From: Omphiscola glabra
Lineage: Eukaryota > Mollusca > Gastropoda > Lymnaeidae
NCBI GenBank assembly: GCA_964017045.1
Contig: OZ024795.1
Coordinates: 50,144,850 to 50,208,849 of the forward strand
Direction: 5' to 3'
Length of the DNA stretch: 64,000 bases
Shown: positions 12,700 to 22,880 of the stretch, piece after piece
Position numbering within the stretch: position 1 is the stretch's first letter
Layout: each line of letters starts with the position of its first letter
Made by a program: the position numbers and the translations under genes
The notes under the pieces: generated by a model
Told to the model about the DNA's origin: nothing
The model's input: the letters and a program-made list of their open reading frames with translations, nothing else
The model's database searches: none

Positions 12700-12952
12700 A
12701 CTTAAAGGGAAAGCGTTTAAAGGGAAGACGTTTAAAGGGAAGTCGTTTAAAGCGAAGACGTTTAAAAGGAAGACGTTTAACGCGAAGACGTTTAAAGGGA
12801 AGACATTTATAGGGAAGAGGTTTAAAGGGAAGGCGTTTAAAGGGAAGACGTGTAAAGGGAAGACGCTTAAGGCGAAGACGTTTAAAGGGAAGACGTTTAA
12901 AGAGAAGACGCTTAAAGGAAGTCGTTTAGCGGGAAGTCGTTTAAAGAGACGC
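12700..12952. repeat. Minisatellite, 15-bp unit
   Basis: About 17 copies of GTTTAAAGGGAAGAC, with AGTC, GGCG and GCGAAGAC variants. The minus-strand frame rich in NVFPL is read-through. Confidence 0.93.
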
Positions 12953-13237
12953 TTTTTTAAAAGGTATTCGCTGCTGGAAAATTGAAGAGCTAAGCCAATA
13001 TTTATCCACTTTTTTTGTTTGTGTTCGTGCGAGGATGACATGCACTTTATGAAAGATTAAACCCGCTTTAAAAGAGTTGTTTTATGATAAGAGTGTGTTT
13101 GTCATGGAATCATTAGACATGGTTTTGTTTCTTAAATCACACTTAATGACACGGTCCCCGCGTGTGTGTATTCAACCAAAGACTCCAGATCCCATTACAT
13201 ATGTCGAATCCAATTCACAAAAACCACAAGGCCTGTA

Positions 13238-13369
13238 CAATACACAATACAGAATAGACAATACAGAATAGACAATTCAGGATTACTCAATACAGAATAG
13301 ACAATACACAATAGACAATACACAATAGACAATACACAATACATAATACACAATACATAGTACAGAATA
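13238..13369. repeat. Minisatellite, about 14-bp unit
   Basis: About nine imperfect copies of AATACAGAATAGAC / AATACACAATAGAC. Confidence 0.88.
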
Positions 13370-13655
13370 AACATCAAATGTAAAAAATTAAATTTTATGA
13401 AATGAAGCGAAAATGCTACCCCTCTCACTCTCACCCCAACGCCCCTCTGAAAAAAGCCACCCCTGGGTACTCCTCCACATCCTTCTTCCCTCACCAGTGT
13501 GGGTTTTTCGCCTCAAATTGAAACATTTACGACTAAAATTATGAGAAAATCAAAAAGCCTTGATAGTTGACCGAATCTCCCCTTTTCCTTTATGTTAGCG
13601 GAAGAAATCATTCACCCGGATGGCCCGTGCTATTGTTTCGTTTCTATTTGAGCTT

Positions 13656-13984
13656 CCATGGATCTTGTTCCATAGATCTTGTTCCATGGATCTTGTTCCA
13701 TAGATCTTGTTCTATGGATCTTGTTCCATAGATCTTGTTCCATGGATCTTGTTCCATAGATCTTGTTCCATAGATCTTGTTCCATAGATCTTGTTCCATG
13801 GATCTTGTTCCATAGATCTTGTTCCATAGATCTTGTTCCATAGATCTTGTTCCATAGATCTTGTTCCATAGATCTTGTTCCATAGATCTTGTTCCATAGA
13901 TCTTGTTCCATAGATCTTGTTCCATAGATCTTGTTCCATAGATCTTGTTCCATAGATCTTGTTCCATAGATCTTTTTCCATAAA
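13656..13984. repeat. Minisatellite, 14-bp unit (CCATAGATCTTGTT)
   Basis: About 23 copies. Most carry the palindrome AGATCT; in about a third it is GGATCT. The minus strand is open in all three frames (92-125 codons). Confidence 0.97.
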
Positions 13985-14331
13985 TCCCATTCACGCGGTA
14001 TGAGCATTAAGCAGTCTCCGCAATATTATTCTAAGGTGTTTATAATTCTCTAAAGGGACCAAAGAAAGACGAGATATGAAGTCACTGATAATCTCAAAGA
14101 AAAGTACTTAATGTAATCTACGGATAATTTAAACACTAAAATATTGACTACCATTTGCTTAAAGTAGGGCTCGTCTTCATTACATAAAGAATGAAACGGA
14201 ATTATGCAGGGGGTTCCCAAACTCTTTGCAGTTACGGGGGCCCTTGCTGCCTAAATATATTCCTAAAGTGCCCTATGTCAAATCCTAACAGGTGCATTAC
14301 GAATTAGAGGATAAACACATGTTTAAAAATC
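13985..14331. other. Unique sequence with solo hAT-type end
   Basis: CAGGGGGTTCCCAAACTC at about 14207 is typical of a hAT terminus. No matching right end was found downstream before the 36-bp repeats. Confidence 0.4.
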
Positions 14332-14383
14332 ACTTCGCGGCGCCTTTGTAAGGAAACTTCGGCTCCCCGGGGCGCCGCGAAGT
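14332..14383. repeat. Inverted repeat (13-bp arms)
   Basis: ACTTCGCGGCGCC (14332-14344) is perfectly complementary to GGCGCCGCGAAGT (14371-14383) with a 26-base spacer. It is probably part of the degenerate hAT-like insert that starts at about 14207. Confidence 0.8.
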
Positions 14384-14403
14384 TTATGGAGAGAAGATAA
14401 TGC

Positions 14404-14509
14404 TATGGCGTGGGTCTAACATTTCTTAAGATCAACATCTAAGGCGTGGGTCTGACATTTCTTAAGACCAACATCTAAGGCGTGGGTCAAACATTTCTTA
14501 AGACTAACG
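14404..14509. repeat. Three copies of a 36-bp unit
   Basis: Unit containing GGCGTGGGTCTGACATTTC and TTAAGACCAACATCTAA, three copies with few substitutions. Confidence 0.88.
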
Positions 14510-14817
14510 TGTCGCTTGTCATGTAGTATAACAGATTTGAAACTGGCTAAAATGGAAAGAAGAATTTGTTTTCCTTTTTAAAACGCAAAAAAACCCACTA
14601 AGAGTGCGTAGAACAGCAAGGGGAGAGCAGCCCTAAGAAAGTGTCAGCCGCTATGAAGCAGACGTCGTGTCCATTGACCGACGCGGGAAGATCTCGGTCT
14701 ACTTTTTATTTCTGTGTCCGCCATATTTAGTCAGCTGACAGGATTCGATCATGGGGAAACAGTTAAAAAGCCGCGAGAATCTCGGATGGGATGACAGCAC
14801 GCCGGTGCTCGCGTCTG
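14510..14817. other. Unique sequence, no gene seen
   Basis: No recognisable exon or element. Confidence 0.45.
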
Positions 14818-15250
14818 CCGTGACACGTTACAGCGTGTCGTGTCATTGTTCGGCCGTGACGCGTTACAGCGTGTCGTGTCATTGTTGGGCCGTGACGCGT
14901 TACAGCGTGTCGTGTCATTGTTGGGCCGTGACGCGTTACAGCGTGTCGTGTCATTGTTGGGCCGTGACGCGTTACAGCGTGTCGTGTCATTGTTGGGCCG
15001 TGACGCGTTACAGCGTGTCATGTCAATGCTGGGCCGTGACACGTTACAGCGTGTCGTGTCATTGTTGAGCTGTGACACGTTACAGCGTGTCGTGTCATTG
15101 TTGGGCCGTGACACGTTACAGCGTGTCGTGTCATTGTTGGGCCGTGACACGTTACAGCGTGTCGTGTCATTGTTGGGCTGTGACACGTTACAGCGTGTCG
15201 TGTCATTGTTGGGCTGTGACACGTTACAGCGTGTCATGTCATTGCTGGGC
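14818..15250. repeat. Minisatellite, 36-bp unit, CpG-rich
   Basis: Twelve copies of CGTGACACGTTACAGCGT plus GTCGTGTCATTGTTGGGC. Copies 2-6 carry GACGCG while the first and the later copies carry GACACG, a regional variant. Open in several frames on both strands because 36 is divisible by three. Confidence 0.97.
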
Positions 15251-15446
15251 CATGATGCATTTTTACGCGACAAAACATTGAAATGCTACTTGCGTGTTAT
15301 AAAGCAGTATTGACACCTGATACTTGACACGTTGCTAATGATCTGTTAAAACGATGTGGTTTGTATTTATATTTGTGTACAGACTCATGAATTATCCACA
15401 AATGAGACGAGCCATCGGTGGTTTCTGTTAATCGGATAATTTTCCG

Positions 15447-15905
15447 CATCGATCAAATATGTCAACAAAGATGTGTACAAAGATGTGTACAAAGATGCAC
15501 TAGGCCAGTGGTCGGCAAACGCATCAGTCAAATATGTCAACAAAGATGTGTACAAAGATGGACTAGGCCTGTGGTCGGCAAACGCATCAGTCAAATATGT
15601 CAACAAAGATGTGTACAAAGATGGACTTGGCCTGTGGTCGGCAAACGCATCAGTCAAATATGTCAACAAAGATGTGTACAAAGATGGACTAGGCCTGTGG
15701 TCGGCAAACGCATCAGTCAAATATGTCAACAAAGATGTGTACAAAGATGGACTAGGCCTGTGGTCGGCAAACGCATCAGTCAAATATGTCAACAAAGATG
15801 TGTACAAAGATGGACTAGGCCTGTGGTCGGCAAACGCATCAGTCAAATATGTCAACAAAGATGTGTACAAAGATGGACTAGGCCTGTGGTCGGCAAACGC
15901 ATCAG
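15447..15905. repeat. Minisatellite, 63-bp unit spanning a host-MITE junction
   Basis: Seven copies of a 63-bp unit. Its first part (CAAATATGTCAACAAAGATG onwards) is flanking DNA; its second part is the MITE terminus (GTGGTCGGCAAACGCATC). The element body continues only after the last copy. CGCATC occurs both in the host sequence before the first copy and in the MITE end, the likely microhomology for the duplication. Frames of up to 245 codons are read-through. Confidence 0.95.
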
Positions 15906-16054
15906 TGAAAAGAGCAAAAGATCGGCAGCAGAACTATTTAAAAAAATATTTAGAGCGAAATTTCTTTTCATGAACCATGCTTTTTGGGAGTCAAAACCGA
16001 TTTGTGGTCGATCGGCCCAGCCGCACTCAGGTCGCCGCGGTTTGCCGACCACTG
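15884..16054 (+). mobile_element. hAT-like MITE, CAGTGGTCGGCAAAC family
   Basis: The left end is CTGTGGTCGGCAAACGCAT and the right end GGTTTGCCGACCACTG. The interior is alignable by eye with the reverse complement of 56855-57032: shared CTTTTCATGAAC, GGAGTCAA and CCGATTTGTGG-like blocks. Flanks GACTAGGC and GACTACGG agree at 6 of 8 positions. No coding sequence. Confidence 0.75.
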
Positions 16055-16133
16055 GACTACGGAAACAACTACAAATAAGAGCGATAATATGTTGTTATGT
16101 TTTGTACAATACAGAGATTTCTACCGTTGGGCA

Positions 16134-18316
16134 CTTCTTTGTGTCTCGTTCTTGAGCAGTGCTCAGTACAATTGTAAGATCAACTATTGAGCAGTGCTCA
16201 GTACAATTGTAAGATCAACTATTGAGCAGTGCTCAGTACAATTGTAAGATCAACTATTGAGCAGTGCTCAGTACAATTGTAAGATCAACTATTGAGCAGT
16301 GCTCAGTACAATTGTAAGATCAACTATTGAGCAGTGCTCAGTACAATTGTAAGATCAACTATTGAGCAGTGCTCAGTACAATTGTAAGATCAACTATTGA
16401 GCAGTGCTCAGTACAATTGTAAGATCAACTTTTGAGCTTGTGTCTCGTTCTTGAGCAGTGCTCATTACAATTGTAAGATCAACTATTGAGCTTGTGTCTC
16501 GGTCTTGAGCAGTGCTCAGTACAATTGTAAGATCAACTTTTGAGCTTGTGTCTCGATCTTGAGCAGTGCTTAGTACAATTGTAAGATCAACTTTTGAGCT
16601 TGTGTCTCGTTCTTGAGCAGTGCTCAGTACAATTGTAAGATCAACTTTTGAGCTTGTGTCTCGTTCTTGAACAGTGCTCAGTACAATTGTAAGATCAACT
16701 ATTGAGCTTGTGTCTCGGTCTTGAGCAGTGCTCAGTACAATTGTGCGATCAACTTTTGAGCTTGAGTCTCGTTCTTGAGCAGTGCTCAGTACAATTGTAA
16801 GATCAACTATTGAGCAGTGCTCAGTACAATTTTAAGATCAACTATTGAGCAGTGCTCAATACAATTGTAAGATCAACTATTGAGCAGTGCTCAGTACAAT
16901 TGTAAGATCAACTATTGAGCAGTGCTCAGTACAATTGTAAGATCAACTATTGAGCAGTGCTCAGTACAATTGTAAGATCAACTATTGAGCAGTGCTCAGT
17001 ACAATTGTAAGATCAACTTTTCAGCTTGTGTCTCGTTCTTGAGCAGTGCTCAGTACAATTGTAAGATCAACTTTTGAGCTTGTGTCTCGTTCTTGAGCAG
17101 TGCTCATTACAATTGTAAGATCAACTATTGAGCAGTGCTCAGTACAATTGTAAGATCAACTATTGAGCAGTGCTCAGTACAATTGTAAGATCAACTTTTG
17201 AGCTTGTGTCTCGTTCTTGAGCAGTGCTCAGTACAATTGTAAGATCAACTTTTGAGCTTGTGTCTCGTTCTTGAGCAGTGCTCATTACAATTGTAAGATC
17301 AACTATTGAGCTTGTGTCTCGGTCTTGAGCAGTGCTCAGTACAATTGTAAGATCAACTTTTGAGCTTGTGTCTCGATCTTGAGCAGTGCTTAGTACAATT
17401 GTAAGATCAACTTTTGAGCTTGTGTCTCGTTCTTGAGCAGTGCTCAGTACAATTGTAAGATCAACTATTGAGCAGTGCTCAGTACAATTGTAAGATCAAC
17501 TATTGAGCAGTGCTCAGTACAATTGTAAGATCAACTATTGAGCAGTGCTCAGTACAATTGTAAGATCAACTATTGAGCAGTGCTCAGTACAATTGTAAGA
17601 TCAACTTTTGAGCTTGTGTCTCGTTCTTGAGCAGTGCTCAGTACAATTGTAAGATCAACTTTTGAGCTTGTGTCTCGTTCTTGAGCAGAGCTCAGTACAA
17701 TTGTAAGATCAACTTTTGAGCTTGTGTCTCGTTCTTGAGCAGTGCTCAGTACAATTGTAAGATCAACTTTTGAGCTTGTGTCTCGTTCTTGAGCAGTGCT
17801 CAGTACAATTGTAAGATCAACTTTTGAGCTTGTGTCTCGTTCTTGAGCAGTGCTCAGTACAATTGTAAGATCAACTTTTGAGCTTGTGTCTCGTTCTTGA
17901 GCAGTGCTCAGTACAATTGTAAGATCAACTTTTGAGCTTGTGTCTCGTTCTTGAGCAGAGCTCAGTACAATTGTAAGATCAACTTTTGAGCTTGTGTCTC
18001 GTTCTTGAGCAGTGCTCAGTACAATTGTAAGATCAACTTTTGAGCTTGTGTCTCGTTCTTGAGCAGTGCTCAGTACAATTGTAAGATCAACTTTTGAGCT
18101 TGTGTCTCGTTCTTGAGCAGTGCTCAGTACAATTGTAAGATCAACTTTTGAGCTTGTGTCTCGTTCTTGAGCAGTGCTCATTACAATTGTAAGATCAACT
18201 ATTGAGCTTGTGTCTCGGTCTTGAGCAGTGCTCAGTACAATTGTAAGATCAACTTTTGAGCTTGTGTCTCGGTCTTGAGCAGTGCTCAGTACAATTGTAA
18301 GATCAACTTTTGAGCT
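16134..18316. repeat. Composite minisatellite, 35-bp and 54-bp units
   Basis: About 47 units of two kinds: a 35-bp unit (GAGCAGTGCTCAGTACAATT plus GTAAGATCAACTATT) and a 54-bp unit with an extra GAGCTTGTGTCTCGTTCTT in front. Each unit holds the palindrome ACAATTGT and the short inverted repeat GAGC-AGT-GCTC. A block marked by TCTCGATCTT and GCTTAG recurs about 820 bp apart (16551 and 17371). A 203-codon minus-strand frame from 18181 to 17570 is repeat read-through. Confidence 0.97.
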
Positions 18317-18662
18317 TATTTAATTTTGTCAGAGGAAATCAGACATGTCCTGGGTTGAATATGTGTGGGTGTGTGTTATAATATATGTGTGTAAATTTAA
18401 ACCGTTAAATGAAATATTATTTCCTTAAAATCATATTCTGTTTTTGATATGAAACTAATGGACTGTCCGTAGCATGAAACTAATGGACGGCTCAATGTTT
18501 ACAGTTCTTGTCCAATGGTTCACAGAGTTTCCTTGTCGAATTATTTGACTGGATGTAACGACACCAAGATTATTGACATATTTAACAAACAGTTTCGCAG
18601 GTTAAAGACACTAGTTCATCTTAAAGTATAGGTTCCCCAATTCAAAAAGGTACGGCTGTCGT
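18317..18662. other. Unique sequence, no gene seen
   Basis: AT-rich. Contains a small direct repeat, ATGAAACTAATGGAC, at about 18449-18487. Confidence 0.5.
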
Positions 18663-19290
18663 TCTTAACCATCTACTACTTTCTTAACAATCTACTACTT
18701 TCTTAACAATCTACTACTTTCTTAACAATCTACTACTTTCTTAACCATCTACTACTTTCTTAACCATCTACTACTTTCTTAACAATCTACTACTTTCTTA
18801 ACAATCTACTACTTTCTTAACAATCTACTACTTTCTTAACAATCTACTACTTTCTTAACAATCTACTACTTTCTTAACAATCTACTACTTTCTTAACAAT
18901 CTACTACTTTCTTAACAATATACTACTTTCTTAACCATCTACTACTTTCTTAGCAAGCTACTTCTTTCTTAGCAATCTACTAATTTCTTACAAATATACC
19001 ACTTTCTTAACAATCTACTACTTTCTTAACCATCTACTACTTTCTTATCCATCTACTACTTTCTTAACAATCTACTACTTTCTTAACCATCAACTACTTT
19101 CTTAGCAAGCTACTTCTTTCTTAGCAATCTACTACTTTCTTACAAATCTACCACTTTCTTAACAATCTACTACTTTCTTAACCATCTACTACTTTCTTAA
19201 CAATCTACTACTTTCTTAACAATCTACTACTTTCTTAACCATCTACTACTTTCTTAACAATTTACTACTTTCTCAACCATCTATTACGTT
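18663..19290. repeat. Minisatellite, 19-bp unit
   Basis: About 33 copies of TAACAATCTACTACTTTCT. A marked segment with AGCAAGCTACTTC, then AGCAATCTACTA, then CAAATATACCAC occurs twice (about 18950 and 19105), showing a block duplication of about 155 bp. Confidence 0.96.
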
Positions 19291-19524
19291 CCTAGCCATC
19301 TACTACGACTTCGTGTTATTTATAGTTTCCTATCGTTGTACGAGTAGCCAACCCGTATATCCAACCCCATTATGTTGGTCAAGAAAGCCAGGATTACTTC
19401 TTTAGTTATTTAAAAGCAACATTAGAACTGTTTTAAAACGATTTTTAGTGCAAACTTAATTTTACAACCCAATCGCCTTTCATATTGCTAGTTACCCCCC
19501 ACACCCCCCCCCCCAGCAAAAATA

Positions 19525-19955
19525 CCCTTAATATTACAAGTTAGTTCCTTAATTGCCCTTGATATTACAAGTTAGTTCCCTTATTGCACTTGGTATTACA
19601 AGTTAGTTCCTTTATTGCACTTGGTATTACAAGTTAGTTCCCTTATTGCACTTGGTATTACAAGTTAGTTCCTTTATTGCGCTTGGTATTACAAGTTAGT
19701 TCCTTTATTGCACTTGGTATTACAAGTTAGTTCCCTTATTTCCCTTGATATTACAAGTTAGTTCCTTTATTGCACTTGATATTACAAGTTAGTTCCTTTA
19801 TTGCACTTGGTATTACAAGTCAGTTCCCTTATTGCGCTTGGTATTACAAGTTAGTTCCCTTATTGCCCTTGATATTACAAGTTAGTTCCCTTATTGCACT
19901 TGGTATTACAAGTTAGTTCCCTAATTGCCCTTGATATTACAAGTTAGTTCCTATC
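19525..19955. repeat. Minisatellite, 31-bp unit
   Basis: About 14 copies of TTAGTTCCTTTATTGCACTT plus GGTATTACAAG. On the minus strand copies with CCTTTATTGC contain AATAAA while those with CCCTTATTGC contain AATAAG. The array lies just 3' of the Kir stop codon on the minus strand. Confidence 0.96.
19797..19802 (-). promoter_or_regulatory. Candidate polyadenylation signal of the Kir gene
   Basis: First AATAAA on the minus strand after the Kir stop codon, about 340 bases downstream. It lies inside the 31-bp minisatellite, so further identical hexamers follow at multiples of 31 bp. Use is inferred from position only. Confidence 0.4.
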
Positions 19956-20143
19956 TTTGTGGTCATCACACGACTTTGCGCCTTACCTAACTAATAACGG
20001 AAAATGTAAGTTTAAATATACCCTTAAAGCGTGCCTCAGAAAATCCAACAAAGGGAGAAAAAAACGCCACAAAATGGTCTTCAAAACATCACGGTCTCCA
20101 TGGGTTATCTGCTCGTGACTCCCCCTTCTTACCTTTCTCGTTG

Positions 20144-21520
20144 TCATAGTAACGTTTCGGACAAATCCTGAGAGCCGAGATCGGTGCTCGTGCTATGTTT
20201 GCTAGGCAACGAATCGAAATCATCCCCAAAGAACTCAGTTTGGACCGCCCCGTGCCTTTTGGTCACATACTGGCGGATCAAGTACCTGTCCGATTTGGAG
20301 GCCAGTGACGTGTTCTCCTCCTCGTCCTCGTCCTCCTCGTCCTCGTCGTCGTCGGCGGGCCGCGTGCCGCAGAACGTCTGCTCCGGCGTCTGCCCGGCGG
20401 CCGTCATCTCGGCCAGCTCCTTGGCGCTGCAGTTGGGCGTGTCCACCGGGATGGTGTTGTGAAAGCGCGAAAAATCAATCTGGTACTGACCGTTCTCTTT
20501 CTGGAATGTAACGAGCCGCTCGAAGCGGTGGCCCCACAGGACCTCACCAGGGAGGTAGGAGCTCCGGGCCTGCGTTGTCATGCCCGTGCTCTCGACGATG
20601 CCCTCGAGGATGACGATCAGCTCGAACTGCTCTCGGTGGAGGTCCTCCGGGGACAGCTCCCAGAACGGGCTGTCCTCGTCGATCTTGTGGACGATGATGA
20701 CCGGCCAGACCAGGAAGAGGCGGTCCCTGCCCTCATCGAAGCCGAGGTCCACGTCGAACTGATACAGCGGCAGGACGTCGCCTTCCTTGGTGATTTTCTT
20801 CTTGATGAGCACGGCCCGGATGTGGGCCTCGACGATCTGCGACTTGCGCATGTCGCCCACGCGCAGCAGAAGGCAGAGGTCGCCGTCCTGCTTGCAGATG
20901 CAGGCGCTCTTGCTGAACATGAGCGTCTCTGCCCGTTTTTTTGGGCGCGACAGTTTGGCGAAGACGATACCGGTCATGAGTGCCTGGCATATGACGCCGA
21001 AGCACGACTGAAACATCATGAGCACGATGGCCTCCGGACACTCCTCCGTCGTGTGCCGGAAGCCGTAGCCTATAGTGTGTTGGGTTTCTATAGAGAATAG
21101 AAGAGCGGACGTGAAAGACTTGATTTCTATGACACAGGGCTTCCATTGTTCCTTGCCTATGTTGTCGAGGTCGCCGTGGGAGAAGCAGACCAGCCACCAG
21201 ATGAGCGCGAAGATGAGCCAGCTGAGGGTGAAGGCCATGGCGAAAAGCATGAGGTTGTACCGCCATTTGATGTCCACGAGCGTTGTGAAGATGTCCGCCA
21301 GGTAGCGCCGGCGGCGTTTGCGTATGTTGGTCTGGGTGATGTTGACCTCGCCGTTCTTGTAGACCAGCCGTCTGCGCATGCGCTTGCTGTAGTTGGTCGC
21401 GGGCCGTCTCTTAGGTCCAGCACCGCCCCCTCGCGAGCTGTTACTGATGGTGGTGCGGACGTGACGTTGGGCGTACTCCATAAACGAGTCCTGTGAGCCA
21501 CGCCTCGCGTTGTCCACCAC
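20144..21520 (-). CDS. Inward-rectifier potassium channel (Kir), terminal coding exon
   Basis: Encodes the core of a plasma-membrane inward-rectifier K+ channel subunit (Kir/IRK family; four subunits form the pore). Residue numbers count from the first codon. The cytoplasmic N-terminal segment contains RRYLADIFTTLVDIKWR (71-87). TM1 is about 89-113, the pore helix 135-149, the K+ filter TIGYGF 149-154, and TM2 about 165-189. RPKKR (192-196) is the conserved phosphoinositide-binding stretch, followed by the immunoglobulin-like cytoplasmic domain with conserved IDEDSP and MTTQARSSYL. Cys129 and Cys161 match the conserved extracellular disulphide pair. The position equivalent to Kir2.1 Asp172 is Gln179, while the cytoplasmic glutamate (Kir2.1 E224) is kept as E231. 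The tail has an acidic run (390-402) and ends ETLL, a class I PDZ-ligand pattern. The frame opens with GTG directly after an intron-type AG, so it probably continues from an upstream exon; the alternative is Met14 (ATG at 21481-21479, weak context). GC content is far above the surroundings. Closest to Kir2/Kir3 and insect Irk proteins; the subtype is not assignable by eye. Confidence 0.96.
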   Translation of the reverse strand: MVDNARRGSQDSFMEYAQRHVRTTISNSSRGGGAGPKRRPATNYSKRMRRRLVYKNGEVNITQTNIRKRRRRYLADIFTTLVDIKWRYNLMLFAMAFTLSWLIFALIWWLVCFSHGDLDNIGKEQWKPCVIEIKSFTSALLFSIETQHTIGYGFRHTTEECPEAIVLMMFQSCFGVICQALMTGIVFAKLSRPKKRAETLMFSKSACICKQDGDLCLLLRVGDMRKSQIVEAHIRAVLIKKKITKEGDVLPLYQFDVDLGFDEGRDRLFLVWPVIIVHKIDEDSPFWELSPEDLHREQFELIVILEGIVESTGMTTQARSSYLPGEVLWGHRFERLVTFQKENGQYQIDFSRFHNTIPVDTPNCSAKELAEMTAAGQTPEQTFCGTRPADDDEDEEDEDEEENTSLASKSDRYLIRQYVTKRHGAVQTEFFGDDFDSLPSKHSTSTDLGSQDLSETLL

Positions 21521-21545
21521 CTGGGGATGGAGGATGAGAAAAATG
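21521..21545 (-). other. Candidate 3' splice site in front of the Kir exon
   Basis: On the minus strand a pyrimidine-rich stretch, TTTCTCATCCTCCATCCCCAG, ends directly at the first codon GTG GTG GAC. The frame upstream runs to a TAA at 21586-21584 without an ATG, so an acceptor here is more likely than translation from upstream. Confidence 0.7.
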
Positions 21546-21855
21546 GGCGTGGTTATCGTTGATGGGGGGAAATGATTTATATTTTATATTAGTGAATTAT
21601 TTATATTTTTTGCGCATGCCTTGTGAATTGTGCACTTTCAGTATAAATATTGGAGAAGGCGAGAGCTTTGAGAAAAGATGAAATTGAAAACATAAAATAC
21701 GCTCACGAACACTTGCATAACTGAAGACTGTGGCGTACAAAGCTTGTTGGTTATTGTTTGGGCTTTGCGACGGCTCCCTTAAGAAAACTAGAATATTTAC
21801 AGAATACACACCCATCAGCCAGAAATAGTATATAAAGAGGACCGAAAAGTAATAC
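21546..21855. other. Presumed intron, no gene seen
   Basis: AT-rich sequence 5' of the Kir exon on the minus strand. No exon recognised. Confidence 0.45.
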
Positions 21856-21938
21856 ATACATTTCCAACCACCCTCCAACCACCCTCCAACCCCCCTCGAA
21901 CCACCCTCCAACCACCCTCCAACCACCCTCCAACCACA
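21856..21938. repeat. Minisatellite, 11-bp unit
   Basis: About seven copies of AACCACCCTCC, with one CCCCCTCG variant. Confidence 0.9.
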
Positions 21939-22010
21939 TTTCATATGCCACTTATTACGAAAGCCAAGCATAAGGTTAAATGGTGGGTAAAAATTCTCAA
22001 GCAATATATG

Positions 22011-22232
22011 GACAAGAAGAAGAGTTGTGGATAAGGCAGAAGGGTGATGACAAGAAGAAGAGTTGTGGATAAGGCAGAAGGGTGATGACAAGAAGAAGAG
22101 TTGTGGATAAGGCAGAAGGGTGATGACAAGAAGTAGAGTTGTGGATAAGGCAGAATGGTGATGACAAGAATAAGAGTTGTGGATAAGGCAGAATGGTGAT
22201 GACAAGGAGTAGAGTTGTGGATAAGGCAGAAG
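22011..22232. repeat. Minisatellite, 38-bp unit
   Basis: About six copies of GACAAGAAGAAGAGTTGTGG plus ATAAGGCAGAAGGGTGAT. The 255-codon minus-strand frame is mostly read-through of this array. Confidence 0.93.
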
Positions 22233-22505
22233 AGCGCTACCCAAACACACCATAAACAAATAGAACATAGCATTATCAGCTTTCAGTCCCGGCCCTTCAA
22301 TTTTATGCTGACAGCCACTCCACGTGACTCCACAGGGCTCCACATGACTCCACATGACTTCCAAGCTTGTCTCCTGGTCAGTAAGTCAAGTCATAATTGC
22401 TTCATCTAATTTAAAAATAACCTCAATAATAAAACTCTAAATGTCTGTTTGAAACTTTACGCCAGCGACCAGCGCTTCAGAGAAGCTGTCTATTTATAGC
22501 TTAAG

Positions 22506-22690
22506 AAAACACACGTCAATCTCTTCCTATTACAACACACGTCAATCACTTCCAATTACAACACACGTCAATCTCTTCCAAATACAACACACGTCAATCT
22601 CTTCCAAATACAACACACGTCGATCACTTCCAATTACAACACACGTCGATCACTTCCAATTACAACACATATCAATTCCTTCCAATTTCA
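22506..22690. repeat. Minisatellite, 26-bp unit
   Basis: About seven copies of ACACACGTCAATCTCTTCC plus AATTACA. CTCTTCC and CACTTCC variants alternate. Confidence 0.93.
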
Positions 22691-22813
22691 CAACTGTCAA
22701 TGATATTTACCGCGCTGAACACGTGAAGAGAACTTGATGTGAAAAATATCCCATTCTCCCTCCTTCTGACCGCTAGGATCATGGAACCACTTGGAAACCT
22801 CTCCGGTCACACA

Positions 22814-22880
22814 CTAAACAAGATCCACAGTTTTATACAATAAACAAGATCCACAGTTTTATACAATAAACAAGATCCAC
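22814..22880. repeat. Two and a half copies of a 26-bp unit
   Basis: AAACAAGATCCACAGTTTT plus ATACAAT, identical between copies. Confidence 0.9.

Noticed and set aside
15418..16155. 245-codon plus-strand frame over the 63-bp repeats
   Set aside because: It reads through the MITE terminus and body, which are non-coding.
13656..18316. Evenly spaced repeats as a CRISPR array
   Set aside because: Repeats are directly adjacent without unique spacers, there are no cas-like genes, and the DNA is animal.
20459..21501. Long plus- and minus-strand frames overlapping the Kir exon
   Set aside because: Shadows of the GC-rich Kir coding sequence in other frames.
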